Made by a program: the position numbers and the translations under genes
The notes under the pieces: generated by a model
What the model was told of the DNA's origin: nothing
Database searches by the model: none
Seen by the model: only the letters and a program-made list of their open reading frames with translations
Shown here: positions 1 through 6,984 of the stretch, in pieces
Layout: each line of letters begins with the position of its first letter
Numbering within the stretch: the stretch's first letter is position 1
Origin: Lentisphaeria bacterium
Lineage (GTDB): Bacteria > Verrucomicrobiota > Lentisphaeria > Oligosphaerales > Lenti-02
Direction: 5' to 3'
Length of the DNA: 10,685 nt
Assembly (NCBI GenBank): GCA_023145395.1
Contig: JAGLDW010000735.1
Coordinates: 1 to 10,685, forward strand

Positions 1-488
1 CCCCAGAGTGTGCCGAAACCCAGGATTTCGCGAACCACGGCGATACTGACGAGCACGATGGCATAGCCGATCCCTGCACCCAGGCCGTCGAGAAACGATG
101 CGCCGGGAGGGTTGGAGGTGGCGAATGCCTCGCACCGGCCCATGACGATGCAGTTTGTGATGATCAGCCCCACGTAGGGGCCGATGAATTCGTGCACCTC
201 GGGAAACCATACCTGAATCGCAATATCGACCACGATCACATAGCAGGCGATCACGAGCACCTGCACCATCATGCGGGTCTGTTTCGGGATATGCTCGCGG
301 AGCAGCGAGATCGTCATGCTCGAAAGAGCCGTGGTGAACATCAGGCCCGCGCACATGAGAACGGTGTTCTTGAGCAAGTTGGTGACGGCGAGGGTGGAGC
401 AGATGCCGAGCACTTGGCGGAACACGGGGTTCTCGCGCCAGAGATTCGCGAGGAAGGCTTTGCCACCTGGTGTGTCTCTAAACGCCAT
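1..488 (-). CDS. nqrD: Na+-translocating NADH:quinone reductase subunit D (partial, C-terminus off the window)
   Basis: Integral membrane subunit of the Na+-NQR complex, which oxidises NADH, reduces ubiquinone or menaquinone and exports Na+. My translation from ATG at 488 gives 162 residues without a stop before the left edge; Vibrio NqrD is about 210. It starts MAFRDTPGGK and matches the family closely. Residues 20-40 include NPVFRQVLGICSTLAVT, and residues 106-122 include VGLIITNCIVMGRCEAFA. C30 and C113 correspond to the two cysteines that, in the NqrD/NqrE pair, hold an intramembrane 2Fe-2S cluster. C119 is an extra cysteine where Vibrio has alanine. Several hydrophobic helices are visible. 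A strong Shine-Dalgarno (GGAGGG, 497-502) lies 8 nt upstream, inside the end of nqrC; one base separates the two genes. RnfE is the alternative, but NqrC next door favours Nqr. Confidence 0.9.
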   Translation of the reverse strand, partial: MAFRDTPGGKAFLANLWRENPVFRQVLGICSTLAVTNLLKNTVLMCAGLMFTTALSSMTISLLREHIPKQTRMMVQVLVIACYVIVVDIAIQVWFPEVHEFIGPYVGLIITNCIVMGRCEAFATSNPPGASFLDGLGAGIGYAIVLVSIAVVREILGFGTLW

Positions 489-489
489 G

Positions 490-1173
490 TCACTTTCCCT
501 CCGCGTTGGGGATTGCGGAGTCTGCAAAGGCGCGGTGGAAACGCGCCAAATGCTCATTGAGCATGCCGTCCATCGCGATGGAGGTGCGTGTCGCCCCGGT
601 GATGCCGTCCACGTGCCGACGTGCGGCATCCTCGCCGGTGGGGCGGGTCGCGCAGACAACGAGATAGCGTTGGCCCAGGGAGGGGGGAGCCGTCAGAATG
701 CCCTGGGTGAACTGCTGGGTGAACTCGGGTTTGGCGACGCGTCCGCCCAGACCGGGCGTCTCCTTTTGCTCGAGAATGACCAGGCCCAGCGTTTTGGTGT
801 GGTCCGGCGTGAGTGCCAGGATGCCACTGATGGGTCCCCAGAAGCCGCGCCCGCGGAACCGGAAACCATGCCCTCTCAGCTTGCTGTGCGCATCGTCCTC
901 GTAGGCCTCGATCAAGTCCGTCTCCCAGCCGCTCTCCGGGTCTTTGAGGATCTTGTCTGTCACAATGCGCCGTTGGACTAGGTCCGCGACCTGTTGGGCA
1001 TCCATGCCGTCGGTTTCGGCCAGATCGAAAACGCCCACCAACGAGCGTTGGAAAAGGAATGTCCGGTTGGCTTCTAGAGTCTTCGCGCCAGCCAGGTGAA
1101 TCCCGGTGACGGCAGAACCAAAAACGGCCGCCAGCGCCAACATGAAGCCCAGGATGTAGAGGGGCGACTTCAC
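490..1173 (-). CDS. nqrC: Na+-translocating NADH:quinone reductase subunit C (FMN-binding)
   Basis: Membrane-anchored flavoprotein of Na+-NQR that carries covalently bound FMN on the outer face of the membrane. The protein is 227 residues. An N-terminal membrane helix (about 5-28) is followed by an FMN-binding domain containing GFWGPISGILAL (110-121) and EQKETPGLGGRV (135-146), which resemble NqrC more than RnfG. The flavinylation motif DGITGAT (189-195) fits Dxx[S/T]GAT, with T195 as the expected FMN-linked residue; attachment would need an ApbE flavin transferase, and none is in the window. The start is GTG at 1173, overlapping the nqrB stop by 4 nt (GTGA), with an AAGGGGG Shine-Dalgarno 7 nt upstream. 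This implies translational coupling within an nqrB-nqrC-nqrD operon. It is somewhat shorter than Vibrio NqrC (about 257), and the N-terminal periplasmic part is reduced. Confidence 0.9.
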   Translation of the reverse strand: MKSPLYILGFMLALAAVFGSAVTGIHLAGAKTLEANRTFLFQRSLVGVFDLAETDGMDAQQVADLVQRRIVTDKILKDPESGWETDLIEAYEDDAHSKLRGHGFRFRGRGFWGPISGILALTPDHTKTLGLVILEQKETPGLGGRVAKPEFTQQFTQGILTAPPSLGQRYLVVCATRPTGEDAARRHVDGITGATRTSIAMDGMLNEHLARFHRAFADSAIPNAEGK

Positions 1174-2213
1174 TGAGCAGCCCCCTTCCAGCGCGCTTGC
1201 AACGCCTTGAGCCCGATCTCGACACTGGGGCCCACTGTGTTGCCGAGGAGAATGGCGAAGGCGACACCACCCGCAAAGACCGCGCGCCAGCGCAGGAACA
1301 CGATCATGACCCCAATGAAAGCGCTGTACACGAGCTGTGTCAGTTTGTCTTTCGGCGCGCTGATGGGGTCGGTAACCATGAAGAGACAGGCGTAGAGCAT
1401 GGCGCCGGAGCAGAGGGTCCAGGGGACGGGAGGCACGCTACCACCGCCAGGAAGAAATCGGAATATCAGCGTGGCGGCCACCGCGCCCCCAAGACTGCCG
1501 ACGACGAGGCGCCAGGCGGCCGTCTTGGTGTAGAGGAGGTAGGCGCCGCCGATGATCAGCAGCAGGGCGGACACTTCCCCGATGGAGCCTGCGGCCAGGA
1601 TCCGTCCCTGCGGCGCACCCCCAATACCACCGAAAAACAGGTTGTGCAGCGGTGTCGCGTAGTCGAAGTCACGTCGCGTCCACATGGGGGTGGCCGCCGT
1701 CAGAGCGCTGATCCCGTCGCTCATGGTCTTTGGACCCCATTTGGCTAGACCTGCGAGTCCTCCACTGTGGATGGGTGCGAAGCTTCCGGTCATGGCTGGC
1801 GGAAAGCATACGTAGAGAAACCCGCGTCCGACAATGGCTGGATTGAACACGTTGCGGCCGAAGCCGCCAAACAGCTCCTTGCCAAAAGTGAGCGCCACGA
1901 CGATACCCACCGCAGCCATCCAGAAGGGAATGGTCGGAGGAAGAGACAGCGAGAACAGAAGGCAGGTGACCAGGCAGGATTCTGTGAGTGGGTCGCCGCG
2001 TCGTTTCGCCATCAGGTACTCGACCAGGGCGCCGACCACCATTACCCACACCACCAGAGCGAGCACCCGCCAGCCGAAGAAGTAGATGCCTCCCACAAGC
2101 GCGGGAGATAGTGCCAGGAGGACCTTGCGCATCATCTTCTGCTGCTTGAAGAAGCTCTTCTTTTTCGTCGTCTTCCTCGAACCCTCGGGCATGACTATCC
2201 GTTCTTTCGGCAT
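1170..2213 (-). CDS. nqrB: Na+-translocating NADH:quinone reductase subunit B (NqrB/RnfD family)
   Basis: Polytopic membrane subunit that carries covalent FMN and, in Na+-NQR, the quinone site and part of the Na+ path. From ATG at 2213 it is 347 residues. Nqr-type signatures are LPPTIPFW (91-98), FGGFGRNVFNPAIVGRGFL (115-133), GSIGEVSALLLIIG (209-222) and FMVTDPISA (278-286). The chain is short, like RnfD (about 350) rather than Vibrio NqrB (about 415), because it lacks both a long N-terminus and an internal insert. The flavin motif region is DGISALTAATPM (166-177). The spacing is odd: D166 and T175 are nine apart, whereas in the canonical DxxSGAT motif they are six apart. The frame stays open to 2474, but that extension runs into the GH127 gene and looks non-coding. 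ATG at 2192 is an alternative start; neither has a strong Shine-Dalgarno. nqrA is not upstream. Confidence 0.87.
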   Translation of the reverse strand: MPKERIVMPEGSRKTTKKKSFFKQQKMMRKVLLALSPALVGGIYFFGWRVLALVVWVMVVGALVEYLMAKRRGDPLTESCLVTCLLFSLSLPPTIPFWMAAVGIVVALTFGKELFGGFGRNVFNPAIVGRGFLYVCFPPAMTGSFAPIHSGGLAGLAKWGPKTMSDGISALTAATPMWTRRDFDYATPLHNLFFGGIGGAPQGRILAAGSIGEVSALLLIIGGAYLLYTKTAAWRLVVGSLGGAVAATLIFRFLPGGGSVPPVPWTLCSGAMLYACLFMVTDPISAPKDKLTQLVYSAFIGVMIVFLRWRAVFAGGVAFAILLGNTVGPSVEIGLKALQARWKGAAQ

Positions 2214-2245
2214 AGGTACAAGTGTTTCACGCAGTGTATGCTTCC

Positions 2246-2271
2246 GTCGCACGGTACAATACCGTTGCGAC
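2246..2271. promoter_or_regulatory. Palindrome upstream of nqrB, candidate operator
   Basis: The arms GTCGC-ACGGTA and TACCGT-(T)-GCGAC pair over 11 bp around a 3-nt CAA centre, with one bulged T at 2266. The dyad lies about 33 bp before the nqrB start and overlaps the candidate -10 element at 2256-2261. No T-tract follows, so a rho-independent terminator is unlikely. A repressor site or a leader hairpin would both fit. The regulator is unknown. Confidence 0.4.
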
Positions 2272-2284
2272 AGTAGTTGAACAA
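2256..2284 (-). promoter_or_regulatory. Candidate sigma70-like promoter for nqrBCD
   Basis: On the minus strand, a -35-like TTGTTC (2279-2284) is separated by 17 nt from a -10-like TATTGT (2256-2261). Matches to consensus are partial (3/6 and 4/6), so this is suggestive only. It lies in the 124-bp gap between the GH127 stop and nqrB and would leave a leader of about 36 nt. It implies that nqrBCD can be transcribed independently of the upstream glycan genes. Confidence 0.3.
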
Positions 2285-2337
2285 CCAGCCAGCACAAGGA
2301 GTGAGGGAAAGTGGTGAAATACCCGCTGACCCATGCC

Positions 2338-4254
2338 CTACGGACGGCGCAATGCGGATACTTCCGGAGGCGACTCAGGACACCAAAGCATGGGGAGGAG
2401 CACCCGATATTCCGGAAACAGGCTTTCACGGCGTTTTGGATGGTGAGCCCATTTGTCAACAGTGAAAACAACACAGCCTGTCAGTCCCGGATTCTCGTGC
2501 AGTCCGGCCAACTGAATCGGGACGAGGGTAGCCGTTCCTGCCTTAGTCACACAACCCGGATTGACCGAGGTACCTCCGATTGCCGCCACCGGCACGCGGA
2601 GCACGGGCCATTCACGATTGGTGTCCACCTCAATATTTGCCGCAATCTCACCACTGCCCAAGAGCAGAGCCACCTGGTCCAAATCCAAGCCGTCCGGGGC
2701 GCGGTCCAGTGCGTAGAGAAGTGGTCCACGAGCTACGCAGCACTTGCCCCTCGCCTCAAAACCGCAAAGCATCACTCTCGGCTCCATGGGTAGCTGCAAC
2801 TCGAACCGGGTATTGCCCTGAGCACAAACACAGACTCTTTTTTCACCAGCTTCCGCCCCGATCCCATTCGCCGTCATGCCATGGGCCCAAGGGGGGACCC
2901 GGAATTGTATTTCGTATTCTGCCTGCGGTTCCGCGAATACCTCGATCCTTACTGCACCGGAGTGTGGAAAATCGGTGTGCTGCTCAATACGGACGGATCC
3001 AGAATCAGGAAGATCGACTTCGCAACTACTTTTGCCATAGAAGTTTACAGCTACAGTTCCGGACGCAGTCACGGCGTAGGCGAATTGCGGCACGCCAGCC
3101 AAGCCACGATGGCCATTGTTGTGGCAGCAGGTGATGGGAACGGTCTCATAGGCACTCCCATCAGTACCGTGGATCCACTTTCTAAAGAACCGTTTCGGTC
3201 CAGTCATGGCCAGGAAATAGGAGAGTGTGTCGGAAGCGGGACTGAAGGCGGGGAGCAATTGATTCCAGGCGGCTTCTTCCACCAGATCCAGTGAGCGTTC
3301 ATCGCCACAGAGTTCATAGAGCCGCAGATTGAGCTGGATCCAGGTGAAGGTCACGCAAGTCTCAATATCAGCCGATTCGGGCAAGGCTCCAGCGCGGAGA
3401 AAATACTCGCCACTGCTCATGCCTCCAGTGGGATAGCGTTGGGTGTCAGCCAGTTGATTGCGCGCTTCGAGTACCATCTCGATGTAGTCGCGGTGGCCGG
3501 TTTCACGAGCGTATTCCAGCAGGCCGACAAAACAGCTCATCATCTCGTAGGCCTTGCCATTGCCAATGGTGGCCACATCGCCACGCGCGCGCAAAATCCT
3601 CAGCAATCCAGGCGCTTCATCCGTGTCCCAACCCTCGACGATGTGGGTCGCAAAGTCCATGAATCTCTGTTCCCCGGTGGCCTGATACAGACCGACGATC
3701 GGCTCCAGCACTGAGCCGCTGGCCAAACCCTGGTGCTGATCCGTGCGGTTGAGATCCCGGGCGCCGACACCAAACTCACGAAGCAGACGGTCCCCCGCCT
3801 TGCTCGCAGCACAGAGCGCCGGTTGCCAGCCTGTTGCGTCATGATAGGCGAGAAGTGAGAGAATGCAGTACTTGTGTACCCAGATATCCCACACATCACG
3901 TCTATTTTCCGGTGTAAGTCCCAGAAAACGATTCTCCACGTATGTTCCAAGATAGCCATCGTCTTCCTGGGCAGCAACCAGCCCTTCCGCCAGCCGACTC
4001 ACCTTGGCCTGCAGCGCTTCACTGTTCAGCAACGCAGCCGCGGGAATGGCCCCGAGCATGAATTTGCCGATGTGTTCACCAATCCAGGCTTGAATGCCGG
4101 GACGCTGCCGGAACCCGTCCAAGAGAAGATCCTCGTTCAGCGCCAACATCCAGGTTTGGCAGAAATCGTCAAGGGTTTTTCCCCAGACCCCGCCAAGTTG
4201 CAGATGGGCCGGAGAAACCGCTGTGGCTGCGGATTGCAATCGATTTGTAGTCAT
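2338..4254 (-). CDS. GH127-like (DUF1680) glycoside hydrolase, putative beta-L-arabinofuranosidase
   Basis: Protein of 638 residues, close to the roughly 660 of Bifidobacterium HypBA1. It has an (alpha/alpha)6-type N-terminal half (for example AAQEDDGYLGTY at 94-105) and beta-sandwich segments after about 400. The family's zinc/cysteine centre is present: E298-T-C300 and the C376-C377 pair, which align with Glu338, Cys340, Cys417 (the nucleophile) and Cys418 of HypBA1. E283 is a likely acid/base equivalent. These support a retaining hydrolase that uses a cysteine thiolate; the sugar released (beta-L-Araf is typical) is inferred. There is no signal peptide, so it is probably cytoplasmic and acts on imported oligosaccharides. 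It lies 88 bp downstream of the DUF4838 gene on the same strand. The start is ATG at 4254 with a weak Shine-Dalgarno; a weak promoter-like pair (TTGATC 4286-4291, CATAAA 4264-4269) would give almost no leader. The last 39 or so residues, after VVFTV, look unlike the family. Confidence 0.85.
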   Translation of the reverse strand: MTTNRLQSAATAVSPAHLQLGGVWGKTLDDFCQTWMLALNEDLLLDGFRQRPGIQAWIGEHIGKFMLGAIPAAALLNSEALQAKVSRLAEGLVAAQEDDGYLGTYVENRFLGLTPENRRDVWDIWVHKYCILSLLAYHDATGWQPALCAASKAGDRLLREFGVGARDLNRTDQHQGLASGSVLEPIVGLYQATGEQRFMDFATHIVEGWDTDEAPGLLRILRARGDVATIGNGKAYEMMSCFVGLLEYARETGHRDYIEMVLEARNQLADTQRYPTGGMSSGEYFLRAGALPESADIETCVTFTWIQLNLRLYELCGDERSLDLVEEAAWNQLLPAFSPASDTLSYFLAMTGPKRFFRKWIHGTDGSAYETVPITCCHNNGHRGLAGVPQFAYAVTASGTVAVNFYGKSSCEVDLPDSGSVRIEQHTDFPHSGAVRIEVFAEPQAEYEIQFRVPPWAHGMTANGIGAEAGEKRVCVCAQGNTRFELQLPMEPRVMLCGFEARGKCCVARGPLLYALDRAPDGLDLDQVALLLGSGEIAANIEVDTNREWPVLRVPVAAIGGTSVNPGCVTKAGTATLVPIQLAGLHENPGLTGCVVFTVDKWAHHPKRRESLFPEYRVLLPMLWCPESPPEVSALRRP

Positions 4255-4342
4255 AATTTTCTTTTTATGTCATGAAATGCTGAGAGATCAAGTCGCGCGA
4301 CAGGATTCCGGCAGCTTCGGCATCGCCCCGCTCCAGACGTCC

Positions 4343-6868
4343 TCATTCTCCCGTCGGTAGTTTGACCAGGCGGAGATCGTCGAAGAAGGTTTCGTCTCGG
4401 GCTTCCTGGTCCTTTGCGCAGAGCAGGATCACGGCCTGTCCCACGCCCTCGGGAACGGTGAAGACCAGGGATATGTTTCGCCAATCCCGAGTTTTTCGTG
4501 GGACCACGGCCATGCGCCGTGGCTTTGACCAGACCCATGCTCCGTCCGCATCCTTCCATTGCACGACCAGGCGTGTCCGGGCCTTCTCCGACGCCACGGA
4601 ACGCGCCCACACCGAAACGTGATAGCGCTCCCCGGGAGAGGTAGGTACAACATGGATGAAGCAGGCATCCTTGCCGCCGACGATCTTGATGCACCGGGAG
4701 CCGTTTCGGCCCGCACCCGATTCCCAGGTCATGCGCTTTTCGGTTTCCCGCTGCAAGGCCCACTTGGACCAGGCTGGGGGCGTGTCGGTTGCCACCCAAT
4801 TCACTCCTTCGGGCTTCTTCGCGTCGCTCTTTGCTGCCTCGAAACCCGGATTGTCGCACAGATTCGGCGCGGCGGGGTGCTTTCTAGCCCATGCCATGCC
4901 GCGAAGTTCCTCGCCCAAGGAGCCTTTGGCGATGGCTGGCACATTCCGCAAGACCTGGTCAATCGCAATTCCCCCCGGCTCGATGGTCAAGGCAGAGACC
5001 GCCATCGAAATACTACTGTCGAGATACGAACGCCAGGTGGCAACACGCGAGGAGTAGTTGTTGAACAGCAACCTGTAAATGCCTGAAACAAGACGGTCGT
5101 CCTTGATCGAGTTCCACACGGACTCCCGTGTCTCTCGCCGCTCGACCAGGGTCTGTAGTTCCCTGACGAGTCGAGTGGCGGAAAGCGCCGGTTCGGCGGA
5201 GAGTTCCTGCACGCTGCCTGCCCGCCAGTATTCTTCGAGCACGGCATCGGTGAAGGCGAACCCACGCGCGACAAAATCAACCCGGGCGGCAAAGGGCTCT
5301 CGCCCCCGCGCCAACTTTTTCGCCTGTGTCATGGCCTGCTTGCACTCCGCCAGGTCCTCGGGTTCCCACAGTGCCAGTTGCTGGAGAACCGATCCCAACC
5401 CCTCGAACCAACGCCCATCGCGTTTCTTCATCATGCAGCGCTCGAGGACTGAGTAGAAACGGCTCATGGGCTTCTGTGCGGGCCCGAAAAAGCCATCGTA
5501 GAATTCGTCCAGCACCTTGTCAGGATCCTGTTTCGGGTCCCACATCAACTTGGCCCGGAGGTACATCTGCGGGGCGGCGTACCACCAGGTTGGGAAGGCT
5601 TCATTGGTCACGGCCACCGCACCGACGCGGTCATAGAAACGCAGCGATTCCGCCATGGCATGTGGATAGACCCGGGGCAGGAGCCAGGTCAAGCCTGTGT
5701 AGTCGTAGGTGCCGAATGCGCCTGCGGCCTCAGCCCAGGCCGTGGCGAACTCCATGTCCTTCTTCTTGTATTCCGGGTCGTGCCATTGGGCCACGTCCTG
5801 GGTGATGATCACGCCCACGTTGTCCCGGATCTTGACGCGTTTCGGCAATGTCTCGACATTGTGGTAGGCAATGCAGGTGACGTACTTGTCCGGGTTGGAC
5901 TCCTTGATCGCGTCCGCCACGGCGTTGACGAAGGTGTAATAGCGGTCCGAGAGCATTTTGCGCCCTCTGAAGGTCTCTCCCGGAATGTCCAGCGCGGTGC
6001 ATTTGTCACATTCGCAGAATGCGCCGCTGTCATTCATGCCCACCGAGAAGAAGTTCGACCGGGGGTGTTCCTTGAACCACTTGCGGGCGGCGGCGATGGT
6101 CAGCTCCAGCACTTCGGGGTTGGTGGTGCACGGTTGCCAGTTCTGGGCGTTGTTGGTTTCGGGCACGCGGCGTTTTCCCCCTATGAGCGGGTAGTACTCT
6201 GGGTGGGCTTTTCCGTAGACCGAGGGGGGGAAGACCCGGTACAGCCAGTGGGAATAGCGGTTGAAGGGAACATCCAGGCTGTGGCTGGTGATCCGCACGC
6301 GTCGTCGCCACACGGCGCCATCGCCACGGATGGACAGGTCGATGCCGTGGTTCCGGCGATTCACGAATCGCGGTTCGACTCGGCGGCGGCCCGCCGGCAC
6401 ACGAATGGTCGCGTGGCGAGGCACATTCTCCCCCAGTTCCGTCGGCACGTACCAGCGCACGCCCAGACGCTCTTCCAGGAAGCCGTAGACCGCGTTCAGA
6501 GTCCCTTCCGGGACATTTCCGGCAAGAACAAGTCGATTTTCGCTGCAGTCCTCGACGAAACCGTCGAACGGCAGGCTTGCCAGCCCCAGTGCGCGCCGCA
6601 CGACCTCCTCGTCCACACCGATCAGCACCTGCATCACGTCCGCCAACGGCTCCGTCGTGACCGGCAGTTCGGCACCGCTGCTCTTCTTCAGGTAGAGAAC
6701 AAGCTCTTGAGCGGCGAGTTTCTCCGTGTCGTCGGCTGTCTTCCGCAGCACGATCTGGGCCTTTGGCGCACCGTTCTCCACCAGAACGACGTCAGCACAG
6801 ATTCCCCACCCTGCGGCAAACACAAGTGCGGAGACCGCAGCGCTCATCATGTCCCATCGCATTTTCAT
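4343..6868 (-). CDS. Secreted DUF4838 protein with GH67-like N-terminal domain and C-terminal carbohydrate-binding-like module
   Basis: Protein of 841 residues from ATG at 6868, chosen because GGAGAGG lies 7 nt upstream and a good signal peptide follows (positive MKMR, hydrophobic 8-24, likely cut after ICA at 25); the frame stays open upstream to 6946. Residues about 26-160 resemble the alpha-glucuronidase (GH67) N-terminal domain, including KLAAQELVLYL and NAVYGFLEERLGVRWY. Residues about 165-480 are the DUF4838 core, with NDSGAFCECDKC at 279-290 and a C-x-C-x2-C cysteine cluster. Residues about 669-841 form a beta-rich module starting NLCDNPGFE and ending DETFFDDLRLVKL, typical of CBM4/9-like domains. 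DUF4838 has no firmly established activity that I can name; a role in attacking or binding uronic-acid-containing polysaccharide outside the cytoplasm is inferred. It is probably the first gene of a unit with GH127 and is divergent from the DUF1961 gene. Confidence 0.85.
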   Translation of the reverse strand: MKMRWDMMSAAVSALVFAAGWGICADVVLVENGAPKAQIVLRKTADDTEKLAAQELVLYLKKSSGAELPVTTEPLADVMQVLIGVDEEVVRRALGLASLPFDGFVEDCSENRLVLAGNVPEGTLNAVYGFLEERLGVRWYVPTELGENVPRHATIRVPAGRRRVEPRFVNRRNHGIDLSIRGDGAVWRRRVRITSHSLDVPFNRYSHWLYRVFPPSVYGKAHPEYYPLIGGKRRVPETNNAQNWQPCTTNPEVLELTIAAARKWFKEHPRSNFFSVGMNDSGAFCECDKCTALDIPGETFRGRKMLSDRYYTFVNAVADAIKESNPDKYVTCIAYHNVETLPKRVKIRDNVGVIITQDVAQWHDPEYKKKDMEFATAWAEAAGAFGTYDYTGLTWLLPRVYPHAMAESLRFYDRVGAVAVTNEAFPTWWYAAPQMYLRAKLMWDPKQDPDKVLDEFYDGFFGPAQKPMSRFYSVLERCMMKKRDGRWFEGLGSVLQQLALWEPEDLAECKQAMTQAKKLARGREPFAARVDFVARGFAFTDAVLEEYWRAGSVQELSAEPALSATRLVRELQTLVERRETRESVWNSIKDDRLVSGIYRLLFNNYSSRVATWRSYLDSSISMAVSALTIEPGGIAIDQVLRNVPAIAKGSLGEELRGMAWARKHPAAPNLCDNPGFEAAKSDAKKPEGVNWVATDTPPAWSKWALQRETEKRMTWESGAGRNGSRCIKIVGGKDACFIHVVPTSPGERYHVSVWARSVASEKARTRLVVQWKDADGAWVWSKPRRMAVVPRKTRDWRNISLVFTVPEGVGQAVILLCAKDQEARDETFFDDLRLVKLPTGE

Positions 6869-6902
6869 CTTCACACCTCTCCAGTTTTGCCCGTGTGCGC
6901 GG

Positions 6903-6916
6903 GCATTGCGCAACGC
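6903..6916. promoter_or_regulatory. Dyad-symmetric site between divergent glycan genes, candidate operator
   Basis: The sequence GCATTGCGCAACGC has a perfect 8-bp palindrome, TTGCGCAA (6906-6913), and its 7-nt half-sites match at six positions. It lies in the 116-bp gap between the divergent DUF4838 and DUF1961 starts and overlaps a weak plus-strand promoter candidate. A CG-centred palindrome is the shape expected for a LacI-type repressor, but no regulator gene is in the window and this is only a candidate. Confidence 0.3.
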
Positions 6917-6933
6917 TGGACCTGTTCTACAGT
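6906..6933 (+). promoter_or_regulatory. Weak promoter candidate for the DUF1961 gene
   Basis: TTGCGC (6906-6911), a 16-nt spacer and TACAGT (6928-6933) form a poor-to-moderate sigma70-like match (3/6 and 4/6). The position, about 50 bp before the start codon, is sensible. A promoter for the opposite gene must also lie in this gap, but I could not assign it. Confidence 0.2.
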
Positions 6934-6984
6934 AGTTGCGCGGCACGGAATGGAAATCTTAGGGCAATGGAAAGGGAGATTTTG

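Noticed and set aside
271..981. Plus-strand open frame over nqrC and nqrD
   Set aside because: It is a shadow of two well-matched genes on the other strand.
2214..2474. N-terminal extension of NqrB by 87 residues
   Set aside because: It would overlap the end of GH127, the translation is Cys/Arg-rich and unlike NqrB, and the family similarity starts after the ATG at 2213.
2270..6938. Shared 10-mer ACAGTAGTTG in the nqrB gap (2270-2279) and in the divergent glycan gap (6929-6938)
   Set aside because: Many 10-bp matches are expected by chance in 10 kb, and the flanks do not agree, so there is no case for a shared regulator.
6763..6984. Upstream extension of the DUF1961 gene by 74 residues
   Set aside because: It overlaps the DUF4838 signal peptide region; ATG 6985 has a proper Shine-Dalgarno and gives the family length.
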